From Luteipulveratus halotolerans (GTDB taxonomy: Bacteria > Actinomycetota > Actinomycetes > Actinomycetales > Dermatophilaceae): a stretch of DNA of 64,000 nt. The notes beneath the pieces are model-generated. The model was not told the origin of the DNA, did not search any database, and worked only from the letters and a program-made list of their open reading frames with translations. The stretch spans positions 744,001 through 808,000 of the forward strand of contig NZ_LAIR01000002.1 in assembly GCF_001247745.1 (NCBI RefSeq), read 5' to 3'. The translations under genes and the position numbers were made by a program. This document shows, piece by piece, positions 51,611 through 61,138 of the stretch (position 1 is the first letter of the stretch; each line of letters begins with the position of its first letter).

Positions 51611-54331
51611 TCAGGCGTCGGCCTTGCGGGTGATCCGCCACATCGTCACAGCCGAGTAGGCCATCGCGAGCACGGCGAGCATGGCCAGAGCGAGCAGGAG
51701 GTAGGTCACCTCGTGCTGCCACAGCGGGTCGTCGGCCTTGGGCCAGATCTTGGGCAGGTCGGAGGTCGCGGCGGTGCCGGCGTAGCCCCAGCGGGCCGGG
51801 GTCAGCCACGACAGCTGCTCGAGCACGGGCCGACCGTTGACGGGGAACAGCCCGCCGCAGAAGACCAGCTGCGCCATGACCGAGACCACGAGCAGGGGCA
51901 TGACCTGCTCCGACGTCTTGACGAAGGAGGACATCAGGAGCCCGAGGGCGACCGCGGCGAAGGCGGTGAACCAGCAGGTGATGACGATCTCGGCGGTGGG
52001 GGAGCCGAAGAGGAGAGCGTCTGCAGGACCGGGCTTGGCGAGCATCACGAGCAGCACCATGATGATGCTCTGCACGAGGGTCAGCAGCCCGAAGATCGTG
52101 AGCTTGCCCCACAGGTAGGCCTGGGGCGAGAGCCCGACGGCCTTCTCGCGTAAGAAGATTGCGCGTTCGCCGACGAGCTCGCGCACACTCGCCGCGGTGC
52201 CCATGAAGATCGCTCCGACGATCAGCACGACGAGCAGCTGCATCGCCTCGGTCGTGCGCAGCTGCGGCGGGATCGGCATGCCCAGGCCGTTCTTGCCGGG
52301 CACGACCATCGTGAGGACGGCGAGCACCATCGGCAGCAGCAGCATGAACGCCGCATAGCCGCGGTCGGCGAGGATCACCCGCAGGTGACGGCGGGCCAGC
52401 GTCGACAGCTGGGACGGGATGGACTGCTGACGGGGTGGCTTCTCGGGCGGCCCGGGTCGGAACGGGCGGGGTGCGCGCAGCGGCGCCTCGACCTGCTCCT
52501 GCATCAGCGGCGAGCTGCGGAACCGGCCCTTGGAGCCCTCGGGGTCGCGCGCCACTGAGGTGAAGATGTCGGCGTGATCGGCTGCACCGAAGAAGCCGAG
52601 CATCTCCGAAGGCGGGCCGAAGTAGGCGACCTTGCCGCCGGGCGCGAGCAGCAGCACCTTGTCGCACACGTTGAGGTTGGCGACCGAGTGGGTGATGACG
52701 ACGACCGTGCGGCCGCCGTCGGCCAGCTCGCGCAGGGTGTGCATGACCTGCTTGTCCAGGCCCGGGTCGAGGCCGGACGTCGGCTCGTCCAGGAACAGCA
52801 GCGACGGGCGCGTGAGCAGCTCGAGCGCCACCGAGGTGCGCTTGCGCTGGCCGCCCGAGAGCTTGTCGACGCGGGTGTCGGCGTGCGCGGTCAGGTCGAG
52901 CTCGTGCATCACCTCGTCGACACGCTGCTCGCGCAGGTGCTTGTCGAGGTCGTCCGGGAAGCGCAGCTCGGCCGCGAAGCGCAGCGCCTGCGTCACCGTG
53001 AGCTGGCGGTGGACGACGTCGTCTTGCGGGACGACGCCGATGCGGTGGCGCAGGTCCTGGTAGTTGTCGTAGAGGTCTCGGCCGTCGTAGTAGACCTCGC
53101 CCTCGGTGGCCTGCTGCGCTCCGGTGAGCGCCTTGAGCAGCGTGGACTTGCCGGCGCCGGACGGACCGACGACCGCGAGCAGACTCGACCCCTCGAGCGC
53201 GAAGGAGATGTCGTCGAGGAGCTTCTTGCCCGAGTCGAGCGTGAACGACAGGTGGTTGGCGACGAAGTTGACGTCACCCTCGTCGACGCTGGCGACCAGC
53301 TGACCGTGCCGCACGGTGAAGCGGCTGTGGCCGACGGCCAGCAGCTCTCCCTCGGACAGGCCGGCGTGCTGGACGCGCTGACCGTTGACGTAGGTGCCGT
53401 TGCGGCTGCCGAGGTCGTGCACCTCGAAGCCGCCCTGCGGCCGCGGCACCAGGCGTACGTGCTGGCGCGAGGCGAGCAGGTCGTCGACGACGATCTGGTT
53501 CTCGAGGCCACGGCCGATCGTGAACCCGGCCTGGCTGCTGCGTCCGCGCGCCTCCTGCGGCACGGCGAGGACCTGCGGCACCGCACCGGTGACGGTCGCC
53601 CGGCCGGAGGTGCCGGACGAGCCGCGCGTCGCGATCGGGCCGCTGGGCAGCGTCCACCGGTCGAACACCACGCCGGTGTGGGACGCCGGGTTGTCGGGGA
53701 GCAGGCTGCCGGCCTTGCGCTGGGGCAGCGGCTGGCTCAGCCGCGAGGACCGGGCCTGCGCGGGCTGCTGAGCAGGTGCCGGGTTGGTGGTGGCGTACGA
53801 CGGCTGCGGCTCGGCTGCACGCTGAGGCTGTGCGGTCGGCTGGGCAGCGGGGGCGGGCCGGGCGGCCGCCGGCTGCTGCGGGACGGGGCGTGCAGCGGAT
53901 GCCGGTGCGCCATGGCGCGGTGTCGGGTGCTGCGGACCGGTCTGGTGGGAGCCGGGCTGGGCAGCAGGCGGAGGCAGCCGGTTGCTCCCGCTCGCGGACG
54001 GAGCCGGGCCGGCAGCGCGGTCGACCGTGACCTCGGGGCCGTCCTGAGCGCCGAGGCGGATCGAGGCGCCCGGCCCGATGGGCGTCGGGGTGTGCGGTGC
54101 GAGACGTCGGCCGTCCAGGTAGGTGCCGTTGGAGCTGCCGCGGTCGACCAGGAGCCAGACGCGTCCGTCGAAGTGGACCTGGGCGTGCTGCCGGGACGCG
54201 CGCGAGTCGGCGACCGTCAGGTCACACCCGAGATCGCGCCCGACCACGGCGGTCTGGCCGGGTCGGACGATCAGCGGACGGCCTTGGAAGACCAGCCTGA
54301 GGTCGGCGGGCCCGGTGGTCGGTGTCGTCAT
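51611..54331 (-). CDS. FHA-ABC exporter fusion (Rv1747-like)
   Basis: A 906-residue fused protein. FHA domain 1 (residues about 10-85, SRQH and SSNGTYLDG) and FHA domain 2 (about 265-335, SRQHVRLV and GSRNGTYVNG) are separated by a proline/alanine/glutamine linker. An ABC ATPase follows (Walker A GPSGAGKSTL near 395, signature LSGGQRKR, Walker B LFLDEPTSGLD), then an ABC-2 membrane domain with six segments (about 665-900). The FHA domains read phosphothreonine from Ser/Thr kinases, so export is likely under kinase control. ATG at 54331. Confidence 0.92.
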   Translation of the reverse strand: MTTPTTGPADLRLVFQGRPLIVRPGQTAVVGRDLGCDLTVADSRASRQHAQVHFDGRVWLLVDRGSSNGTYLDGRRLAPHTPTPIGPGASIRLGAQDGPEVTVDRAAGPAPSASGSNRLPPPAAQPGSHQTGPQHPTPRHGAPASAARPVPQQPAAARPAPAAQPTAQPQRAAEPQPSYATTNPAPAQQPAQARSSRLSQPLPQRKAGSLLPDNPASHTGVVFDRWTLPSGPIATRGSSGTSGRATVTGAVPQVLAVPQEARGRSSQAGFTIGRGLENQIVVDDLLASRQHVRLVPRPQGGFEVHDLGSRNGTYVNGQRVQHAGLSEGELLAVGHSRFTVRHGQLVASVDEGDVNFVANHLSFTLDSGKKLLDDISFALEGSSLLAVVGPSGAGKSTLLKALTGAQQATEGEVYYDGRDLYDNYQDLRHRIGVVPQDDVVHRQLTVTQALRFAAELRFPDDLDKHLREQRVDEVMHELDLTAHADTRVDKLSGGQRKRTSVALELLTRPSLLFLDEPTSGLDPGLDKQVMHTLRELADGGRTVVVITHSVANLNVCDKVLLLAPGGKVAYFGPPSEMLGFFGAADHADIFTSVARDPEGSKGRFRSSPLMQEQVEAPLRAPRPFRPGPPEKPPRQQSIPSQLSTLARRHLRVILADRGYAAFMLLLPMVLAVLTMVVPGKNGLGMPIPPQLRTTEAMQLLVVLIVGAIFMGTAASVRELVGERAIFLREKAVGLSPQAYLWGKLTIFGLLTLVQSIIMVLLVMLAKPGPADALLFGSPTAEIVITCWFTAFAAVALGLLMSSFVKTSEQVMPLLVVSVMAQLVFCGGLFPVNGRPVLEQLSWLTPARWGYAGTAATSDLPKIWPKADDPLWQHEVTYLLLALAMLAVLAMAYSAVTMWRITRKADA

Positions 54332-54476
54332 GGCTCTCCGTGGTCATGGTGGTGCAGCGTCAGGTTCGGCGGGTCACCCACTCGAAGCCGGTGGCAGCAC
54401 AGCTCCTCGACCGAGACTTCCCCCGCAGGCGCAGGCCACCCTACCCAGAACGGGGAGGGTGGCCGGGCCTTCGCGG

Positions 54477-55748
54477 TCAGATCGAGACGAGCCAGCCGTC
54501 ACGGACCTCGAAGGTCGACGCACCGATCCCGATGCGGTCACCCTCGTGCAGGTGCGTGCGCTCGATACGACGTCCGTTGACGAAGGTGCCGTTCCGGCTG
54601 CCGAGGTCCTCGATGACCAGGCCCTCGTCGTCGACCGTGATGCGCACGTGCTGACGTGAGACGAGCATGTCGTCGAGCACGATCGAGTTGGCACGACCAC
54701 GGCCGATCGTGAGCGCCTCCTCAGCCGCCTCGGGAGCGTTGTCGGCGGGCGCGACCGCCGGCGTCATCTGGGTCGGCAGCGCCTCGGCGGCCTCCGAGGG
54801 GTTGAGCGGCTCGTTGGCGCCCGAGGGCGGACCGTCGTACGACGGCCGCTGGTGAGCAGCAGGCGGCGGCTGGTAGCCGGCAGGCTCCTGCGGGACCGGA
54901 GGCTGCTCGGCGGGCGGGGCGTACGGCGCCGACGGCTGAGCAGTGGGCTGCGCAGCGAAGTCCTGCTGGGGGTAGTCCTGCTGCGGCTCGCCCCAAGCCG
55001 GCGCACTCGGCGCATTCGGCGCAGCGGGTGCGCTGCTCCAGGCTGCGGGCTCGGCCGCCGGCGCGGCGCCCCACGACGCAGGCTCTGCTGCCGGCGCGGC
55101 GCTGGGCTCGGCGCCCCACGACGCAGGCTCTGCTGCCGGTGCGGCGCTGGGCTTGGCGCCCCACGAAGCGGGGTCCGGCGCGGGGCTGGGGGCCGGCGGA
55201 ACAGGAGCCGGTGCAGGCGGCTGCCCGGGCTGGTCCGGGGCGTCGGGCTGCGAGGGCCGGTCGGGGAGGTCCGGGCCGGGCTGCGCAGGCACCTCGGGCT
55301 GCTCGGGCACGTCGGGGATCGACGAGGCCTGGCCGCTGTCGCGGGCGACCCAGTCCTGATGAACCTCGTGCGCGGTCGGGGCGCCGCCTCCGGTGGCCCA
55401 CCGCTCGGGCTGGGCGGGGGCCGGCCGGCCGGCGTACGGGTCCGACGGGGCGGAGGCGTACGACTCCTGCTGAGAGGTCGCACGCGCCGACGGGCCGGAC
55501 CACGCGGGTGCCGCGCCACTCGGTGCGGGCTGGTTCCAGACGATCGGAGCCGCGGCGTCAGGCGCACCCTGTGCACTGTGCCCGTTGGGCGCATATCCGC
55601 CCTGGTCGCCGTAGGGCGCCTGGGGTGCCTGTCCGTAGGGCTGCTGAGCGTCGTAGCCGGCCGGCGAGGCGCCGCCGCGTGGCTGCGAGCCGTGGTCGGG
55701 CTGACCCGCGCCGTCGTACGGGCGGTAAGGGTCCTGAGGGTGAGTCAT
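54477..55748 (-). CDS. FHA-domain protein with a long Pro/Ala-rich N-terminus
   Basis: A 423-residue protein. The first about 330 residues are low-complexity, rich in P, A, Q and S with repeated ASWGA-type units (about 200-240). The last about 90 residues form an FHA domain (IGRGRANSIVLDDMLVSRQH, GSRNGTFVNGRRIERTHLHEGDRIGIG). No catalytic domain. It lies just upstream of the FHA-ABC exporter gene on the same strand with 145 bp between, so both may be phospho-signalling partners. ATG at 55748. Confidence 0.88.
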   Translation of the reverse strand: MTHPQDPYRPYDGAGQPDHGSQPRGGASPAGYDAQQPYGQAPQAPYGDQGGYAPNGHSAQGAPDAAAPIVWNQPAPSGAAPAWSGPSARATSQQESYASAPSDPYAGRPAPAQPERWATGGGAPTAHEVHQDWVARDSGQASSIPDVPEQPEVPAQPGPDLPDRPSQPDAPDQPGQPPAPAPVPPAPSPAPDPASWGAKPSAAPAAEPASWGAEPSAAPAAEPASWGAAPAAEPAAWSSAPAAPNAPSAPAWGEPQQDYPQQDFAAQPTAQPSAPYAPPAEQPPVPQEPAGYQPPPAAHQRPSYDGPPSGANEPLNPSEAAEALPTQMTPAVAPADNAPEAAEEALTIGRGRANSIVLDDMLVSRQHVRITVDDEGLVIEDLGSRNGTFVNGRRIERTHLHEGDRIGIGASTFEVRDGWLVSI

Positions 55749-55861
55749 GAGCGGTCTCCAGACTCGATCGGGTGGTCCTGCGTCGTGCCTTCGTGAGCCA
55801 GCGTATCCCGCATGTGGACTGTGTCCTGGAGCACACGGGGGTGCTCACTACCCTGGACGCC

Positions 55862-57328
55862 ATGAGCAACAAGGGACAGGTGCCGACCGGTCGGCACCGC
55901 GTGGTGATCATCGGTTCGGGCTTCGGCGGCCTCTTCAGCGCCCGCGCACTCAAGCGCGCCGACGTCGACATCACCCTCATCTCCTCCACGACCCACCACC
56001 TGTTCCAGCCGCTGCTGTACCAGGTGGCGACCGGGATCCTGTCCGAAGGCCTGATCGCGCCGTCGACCCGTGAGGTGGTCGCGCGGCAGAAGAACGTCGA
56101 GGTGATCTTCGGTCACGTCGGCGACATCGACCTCGACGAGAAGCGCGTCACCGCGACGGCCCTCGACACCACGCAGACGTACGAGTACGACAGCCTGATC
56201 GTCGCTGCCGGAGCCGGCCAGTCCTACTTCGGCAACGACCACTTCGCCCGGTTCGCCCCGGGTATGAAGTCCGTCGACGACGCGCTCGAGCTGCGCGGCC
56301 GCATCTTCGGCTCGTTCGAGCTGGCCGAGATCGCCGCTGCCGCGGGCCGTGACGACGAGGTCGCCGCGCTGATGACGTTCGTCGTCGTGGGCGCCGGCCC
56401 GACCGGCGTCGAGATGGCCGGTCAGATCAGCGAGCTCTCCCGCCGCACCCTGAAGCGGGACTTCCGCAACATCGACCCGACCGACGCCCGGGTGATCCTG
56501 CTCGACGCGGCGCCGTCCGTGCTCGGTGCGTTCGGCGACCGGCTCGGCGCCAAGGCTCAGCAGCGCCTCGAGAAGATGGGCGTCGAGGTCCAGCTCGGCG
56601 CCAAGGTCGTCGACGTCGACGGCACCGGCATCGAGGTCGAGGACGCCGACGGCGAGCACCGTCGCATCGACTCGATCTGCAAGGTGTGGGCCGCCGGCGT
56701 CCAGGCCAGCCCGCTCGGCAAGCAGCTGGCGGAGCAGTCCGGGGCGGGCATCGACCGGGCCGGTCGTGTCGAGGTCGAGCCCGACCTGACCCTCCCGGGG
56801 CACCCCGAGGTGTTCGTGGTCGGCGACATGATCTCGCTCGACAAGCTCCCGGGCGTCGCTCAGGTGGCGATCCAGGGTGGCCGCTACGCCGCCAAGCAGA
56901 TCAAGCACAGCGTCAAGGACGAGCAGCGCGAGGGCCCGTTCCACTACAAGGACAAGGGCAGCATGGCGACGATCTCGCGGTTCAGCGCGGTCGCCAGCAT
57001 CGGCAAGGTTCGGCTGTCGGGCTTCATCGCCTGGGTCATGTGGCTGGCCGTCCACCTCGTCTACATCATCGGGTTCAAGAGCCGCATCACCACGTTGCTG
57101 CACTGGGCGGTCGCCTTCCTCGGCAAGGCCCGCGGCGAGCGCACCACGACCGAGCAGCAGATCTACGCGCGGCTGGCGATCCAACGCCTGGGCGACGACT
57201 TCACGCCGTCGCTCAACATCGACCGGGGGCCGGGCCTCGGCTCCGGCGCGGGCAAGGCGGCCCCTGACAAGACCGCGCCGGACAAGGCGGCCTCCGACAA
57301 GGCTCCGGAGGCCACGGCCGCGAGCTGA
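55862..57328 (+). CDS. ndh: type II NADH:quinone dehydrogenase (NDH-2)
   Basis: A 488-residue non-pumping flavoprotein that feeds electrons from NADH to quinone. The FAD-binding GSGFGG near residue 18, HHLFQPLLYQVATG near 45, NADH-binding VVVGAGPTGVEMAG near 177, FAD-contacting VFVVGDM near 320 and a C-terminal membrane-associating segment (FIAWVMWLAVHLVYIIGF near 389) are present. The charged tail rich in K, A, P and D beyond residue 465 is unusual. The ATG at 55862 is divergent from the FHA protein gene. Confidence 0.92.
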   Translation: MSNKGQVPTGRHRVVIIGSGFGGLFSARALKRADVDITLISSTTHHLFQPLLYQVATGILSEGLIAPSTREVVARQKNVEVIFGHVGDIDLDEKRVTATALDTTQTYEYDSLIVAAGAGQSYFGNDHFARFAPGMKSVDDALELRGRIFGSFELAEIAAAAGRDDEVAALMTFVVVGAGPTGVEMAGQISELSRRTLKRDFRNIDPTDARVILLDAAPSVLGAFGDRLGAKAQQRLEKMGVEVQLGAKVVDVDGTGIEVEDADGEHRRIDSICKVWAAGVQASPLGKQLAEQSGAGIDRAGRVEVEPDLTLPGHPEVFVVGDMISLDKLPGVAQVAIQGGRYAAKQIKHSVKDEQREGPFHYKDKGSMATISRFSAVASIGKVRLSGFIAWVMWLAVHLVYIIGFKSRITTLLHWAVAFLGKARGERTTTEQQIYARLAIQRLGDDFTPSLNIDRGPGLGSGAGKAAPDKTAPDKAASDKAPEATAAS

Positions 57329-57354
57329 TCGCGTCAGGCAGCAGACCAGGTACG

Positions 57355-57391
57355 CCGGCCCGGCGGGTGCGAGGAGCGCCCGCCGGGCCGG
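57355..57391 (+). terminator. terminator after the NDH-2 gene
   Basis: A 13-bp stem (CCGGCCCGGCGGG and its complement) with an 11-base loop, 27 bases after the ndh stop. No U-run follows; it is GC-rich, as is common for actinobacterial terminators. Confidence 0.65.
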
Positions 57392-57422
57392 TCGTCGTAC
57401 GGGTCGATCTAGGGTGGCGGGC

Positions 57423-58697
57423 ATGCCGCTGGACTACCCGATCCACCAACGCACGCTCGCCAACGGGCTGCGCGTGGTCGTCTCACCCGACCACAACGTG
57501 CCCGCCGTGACCGTCAACATCTGGGTCAACGTGGGCTCGCGCCACGAGCCGGAGGGCAAGACCGGGTTCGCGCACCTGTTCGAGCACCTGATGTTCCAGG
57601 GGTCGCGCAACGTCGCCGAGGGCGAGCACTTCTCGCGGCTGATGGCCGAGGGGGCGCGGCTCAACGCCACGACGTGGTTCGACCGCACCAACTACTTCGA
57701 GACGGTGCCGACGGGGGCGTACGAGCTGGCGCTGTGGATGGAGGCCGACCGGCACGGCCACCTCCTGGACGCCGTCAACCAGGCCAACCTCGACAACCAG
57801 CGCGACGTGGTCAAGGAGGAGAAGCGCCAGCGCTACGACAACCGGCCGTACGGTCACGCGCTGGACGACGTCTACGCGACGGTCTTTCCCAAGGGCCACC
57901 CCTACCACCACTCGACGATCGGCTCGATGGAGGACCTCGACGCCGCCTCGGTCGAGGACGTCCACGACTTCTTCCGCCGCTACTACGGGCCTGACAACAC
58001 CGTCCTCACCCTCGTCGGCGACGTGACGCCTGAGGACGGGTTCGCAGCAGCGGAGCGCTACTTCGGCGAGCTGCCGGCGTCGACCGAGCCGGCGCGGGAG
58101 CCGGTCGCGCCCCTCGCGCCACTGCCGGAGCCGGTCCGGCTGGAGCGCGTCGAGGACGTGCCGAGCAACCGTCTCTACGTCGCCTGGCGCCTGCCGGTGG
58201 CCGGCAGCCCCGAGTTCGACGCCGCCGAGCTGGCCATGGACCTGCTGGCCGGCCTTGCAACCTCACGGCTCTACCGGCGCATCGTGCGACGCGAGCAGAT
58301 CGCGACGTCGGTGTCGCGTACGGCGATGGGGCTGGTCGACGGCACCTCGCTCGGTCTGCTGGTGGTCGATGCCGCGGACGGCACCGACCTGGTCGAGCTC
58401 GAGGACCACCTGTGCGAGGAGGTCGCGCGGCTGGGCGAGGAGGGCCCGACCGAGGTCGAGATGGAGACGCTGCGCAACGACACCGAGCGGTGGTGGCTGT
58501 CGGCGCTCGCCTCGCACGAGGAGCGCGCCGACACGATCAGCCAGTACACCCTGCTCCACGACGACCCCGAGCACGTCAACACCTACCTCGACCGCATCGC
58601 CGACGTGTCGGCCGAGGACATCAGAACCGTTGCAGCGCAATGGATCTCGCCACATTCCCGAGCCGTCGTGGCCTATCTCAAGGAGGGCGCGGCATGA
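57423..58697 (+). CDS. M16 family metallopeptidase, catalytic subunit
   Basis: A 424-residue insulinase/pitrilysin-like peptidase. The inverted zinc motif HLFEH at residues 51-55 and the distal glutamate in VVKEEKRQRYDNRPYG are complete. It probably cleaves peptides together with the downstream non-catalytic M16 protein, as in processing-peptidase-like pairs. ATG at 57423. Its stop overlaps the partner start by four bases. Confidence 0.92.
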   Translation: MPLDYPIHQRTLANGLRVVVSPDHNVPAVTVNIWVNVGSRHEPEGKTGFAHLFEHLMFQGSRNVAEGEHFSRLMAEGARLNATTWFDRTNYFETVPTGAYELALWMEADRHGHLLDAVNQANLDNQRDVVKEEKRQRYDNRPYGHALDDVYATVFPKGHPYHHSTIGSMEDLDAASVEDVHDFFRRYYGPDNTVLTLVGDVTPEDGFAAAERYFGELPASTEPAREPVAPLAPLPEPVRLERVEDVPSNRLYVAWRLPVAGSPEFDAAELAMDLLAGLATSRLYRRIVRREQIATSVSRTAMGLVDGTSLGLLVVDAADGTDLVELEDHLCEEVARLGEEGPTEVEMETLRNDTERWWLSALASHEERADTISQYTLLHDDPEHVNTYLDRIADVSAEDIRTVAAQWISPHSRAVVAYLKEGAA

Positions 58698-60040
58698 CCG
58701 TCACCCGACCCGACGTCGTACCCCCGCAGCCGTGGGCGTTCCCTGAGCCGCGACGCCACCGGCTGAGCAACGGCATGGACGTGCTCATCTATCCGCTGCC
58801 CGGCCAGTACGTCACGTCCACGCGCATCGCGCTGCCGTCGCTGCTCGCCGGCGAGCCGCAGGACCGTGAGGGCGTCGCCTCGATCGTGTCGCGCACGATG
58901 GACGAGGGCACCGCATCGCACACCGCCGAAGAGCTCGCGGAGCTGTTCGAGCGCAACGGGATCGGTCTGGGTGCAGGCGTCACCGAGCAGGGCATGGTCG
59001 TCGAGCTCGAGGCGACGACCGGTCGGTTCGGGCAGGCCCTGGAGCTCGCGACCGAGTGTCTGCGCGAGCCGGCGTTCGACGAGGCCGAGGTCGGTCGTCA
59101 CGTGCGGCAGCGGCTGTCCGAGATCGAGCACGAGCGCGCCTCCGCCGCGTCACGCGCCGCCATCGAGTGGGCGCGCACGTTCTACACACCGCAGTCGCGG
59201 GCCTCGCGCCCCACTGCGGGCAGCCTCGAGACCGTGGGGGCCATCACGAGCGCCGACTGCGCGGCCTACCACGCCGCGCATGTGCGGCCCGACGGCGGAG
59301 CCGTCATCGTGGCCGGTGACGTCGACGAGGCTGCCGTCGTGGCCGACCTCGAACGCACGATTGGTGCTTGGCGGTCCGAAAACCCTTCAGCCGCAACCGA
59401 TCTCGACCCGCGTGACGAGCGCGACCCGGGCTCGGGTCGCATCGTGTTCGTCGACCGGCCGGGGTCGGTGCAGACCGAGATGTACGTCGGCACGCTCGGT
59501 CCCGACCGCCGCGTCGACGGTGGCTGGGCTCCCTACCCGGCCCTCAGCTTTGCACTCGGTGGCTCACCGGGCGCGCGGGTCGATGCACTGCTGCGCGAGG
59601 ACAAGGGCTACACCTACGGCATGCGTACGACGTTCCGGCCCCGTCGCCGTGACGGTGTCTTCGTCGCGGCCGGCTCGGTGCGCGGTGACGTGACAGCCGA
59701 GTCGTACGACCTGCTGCTCGGGGTCCTCGAAGGCGCGGCCGATGGTTTCACCGACGACGAGACGCGTTCGGCGATCGACTACATCGGCAAGACCGCACCC
59801 GCGCGCTACGCCACTGCCGACGTGGTGGCCGACGAGGCGGTGCGGCTGCGCCTCGACGGTCTCGGCACCGACTTCGTGACCGGATACCTCCAGGAGGTCC
59901 AGGCCCTCACGCCCGAGCGGCTCGGCGAGGCCTGGCGCGCGACGCTCGGGTCGTGGACGACGGTCCTGGTGGGCGACGCGTCCGAGCACGCCGACGCCGT
60001 CCGCGCGCTCGGGCGCGGTGAGGTCACGGTCGTCGACTAG
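58694..60040 (+). CDS. M16 family protein without zinc motif (partner subunit)
   Basis: A 448-residue M16-fold protein. The region equivalent to HxxEH reads IVSRTMDEGTAS, so zinc cannot be held. The glycine-rich and R/Y features of the C-domain are kept (SFALGGSPGARVDALLREDK and YTYGMRTTFRPRR). Such proteins complete the closed chamber of heterodimeric M16 peptidases. It overlaps the catalytic gene by ATGA, supporting a fixed stoichiometry. Confidence 0.9.
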   Translation: MTVTRPDVVPPQPWAFPEPRRHRLSNGMDVLIYPLPGQYVTSTRIALPSLLAGEPQDREGVASIVSRTMDEGTASHTAEELAELFERNGIGLGAGVTEQGMVVELEATTGRFGQALELATECLREPAFDEAEVGRHVRQRLSEIEHERASAASRAAIEWARTFYTPQSRASRPTAGSLETVGAITSADCAAYHAAHVRPDGGAVIVAGDVDEAAVVADLERTIGAWRSENPSAATDLDPRDERDPGSGRIVFVDRPGSVQTEMYVGTLGPDRRVDGGWAPYPALSFALGGSPGARVDALLREDKGYTYGMRTTFRPRRRDGVFVAAGSVRGDVTAESYDLLLGVLEGAADGFTDDETRSAIDYIGKTAPARYATADVVADEAVRLRLDGLGTDFVTGYLQEVQALTPERLGEAWRATLGSWTTVLVGDASEHADAVRALGRGEVTVVD

Positions 60041-60043
60041 ACC

Positions 60044-61135
60044 TCACGCACTGCACGCCGACCGCGGGTCGGCAGCCGCGTGGATCGGGCCGGTGCGGGT
60101 CGTGAGTGGTCGGCCCGAGGCCGCCGTGCGCACCGCGGTGACCTCGGCGAGGATGCTGAGGGCGATCTCCGCGGGCGTTCGCGCGCCCAGGTCGAGTCCG
60201 ATCGGGCTGGACAGCCGCGACAGCTCGGGCGCCGTGACCCCGAGGGCGCCCAGCCGGCGTACGCGGTCGTGGTGGGTCGTGCGCGAACCCATCGCGCCGA
60301 CGTAACCAACAGCGTTGAGCCGCAACGCTGTTCGCAGCGTCGGTGCGTCGACGCGCTCGTCGTGGGTGAGCACGCAGATCACGGTGCGGTCGTCGATCCG
60401 GCCCCCGGCGGCCTCGGCCTCCAGGTAGCGGTGCGGCCACTGCACGACGACCTCCTCGGCCGCCGGGAACGCCGACGGACCGGTGAAGACCTCACGCTGA
60501 TCACACACGGTCACCAGGTAGCCGAGCTCGGCGCCGAGCCGGGAGAGCGCGGCCGTGACGGCGTTGGCGCCCACGAGCAGCAGGCGGGGCGGGGGAGGAG
60601 CGGCCCAGACGAAGACCCGCACCGGACCGGACGCCCCGGCGTACGAGTGCGGTCCGCTCTCGTGGTCGCGCAGGACGGCGTCGTCGAGAGCCTGGTCGCC
60701 CAGCGTGCCCCAACGGGTCGAGCCCACCTCGGCGAGCACCGCGGCGCGGTCACCGCGGAGCGTCACAGCGACGGCGGACCGTGCTCGCCCTGCGTCGGCC
60801 CACGACCCCGACCGCAGCGGTGAGTCCGGGTCGACGCGGTGCACGAGCACCTCGACCGACCCGCCGCAGGTCAGGGACGCCGCGAACGGGGAGCCGCCGG
60901 GGCCGTACCGGCGCAGTACCGGCCGTCCGCTGCGCAGCACGTCGAGCGCGGTCTCGTAGACATCGCCGTCGACGCAGCCGCCGGAGATCGAGCCGTGCGG
61001 CCGACCGGCGGCGTCGACGGTCATGGACGTCCCGACCTCCAGGGGAGCCGAGCCCTCCTGGTCGACGACGGTGGCCAGGACGCCGCAGGACGCGGGGTCC
61101 CAGCAGCGTGACAGGTGCTGCAGTGCGTCGAGCAC
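60044..61135 (-). CDS. XdhC/CoxI-family molybdenum cofactor maturation factor
   Basis: A 363-residue XdhC-type protein thought to bind and sulfurate the molybdenum cofactor before its insertion into hydroxylases. The N-terminal XdhC_CoxI domain has VLATVVDQEGSAPLEVGTSM near residue 19 and SISGGCVDGDVYE near 49; the C-terminal Rossmann domain has LLLVGANAVTAALSRLGAE near 186 and GYVGAMGSR near 290. GTG at 61135, three bases after the 2Fe-2S gene stop, so it is the last gene of the hydroxylase operon. Confidence 0.88.
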   Translation of the reverse strand: MLDALQHLSRCWDPASCGVLATVVDQEGSAPLEVGTSMTVDAAGRPHGSISGGCVDGDVYETALDVLRSGRPVLRRYGPGGSPFAASLTCGGSVEVLVHRVDPDSPLRSGSWADAGRARSAVAVTLRGDRAAVLAEVGSTRWGTLGDQALDDAVLRDHESGPHSYAGASGPVRVFVWAAPPPPRLLLVGANAVTAALSRLGAELGYLVTVCDQREVFTGPSAFPAAEEVVVQWPHRYLEAEAAGGRIDDRTVICVLTHDERVDAPTLRTALRLNAVGYVGAMGSRTTHHDRVRRLGALGVTAPELSRLSSPIGLDLGARTPAEIALSILAEVTAVRTAASGRPLTTRTGPIHAAADPRSACSA

Positions 61136-61138
61136 GGG

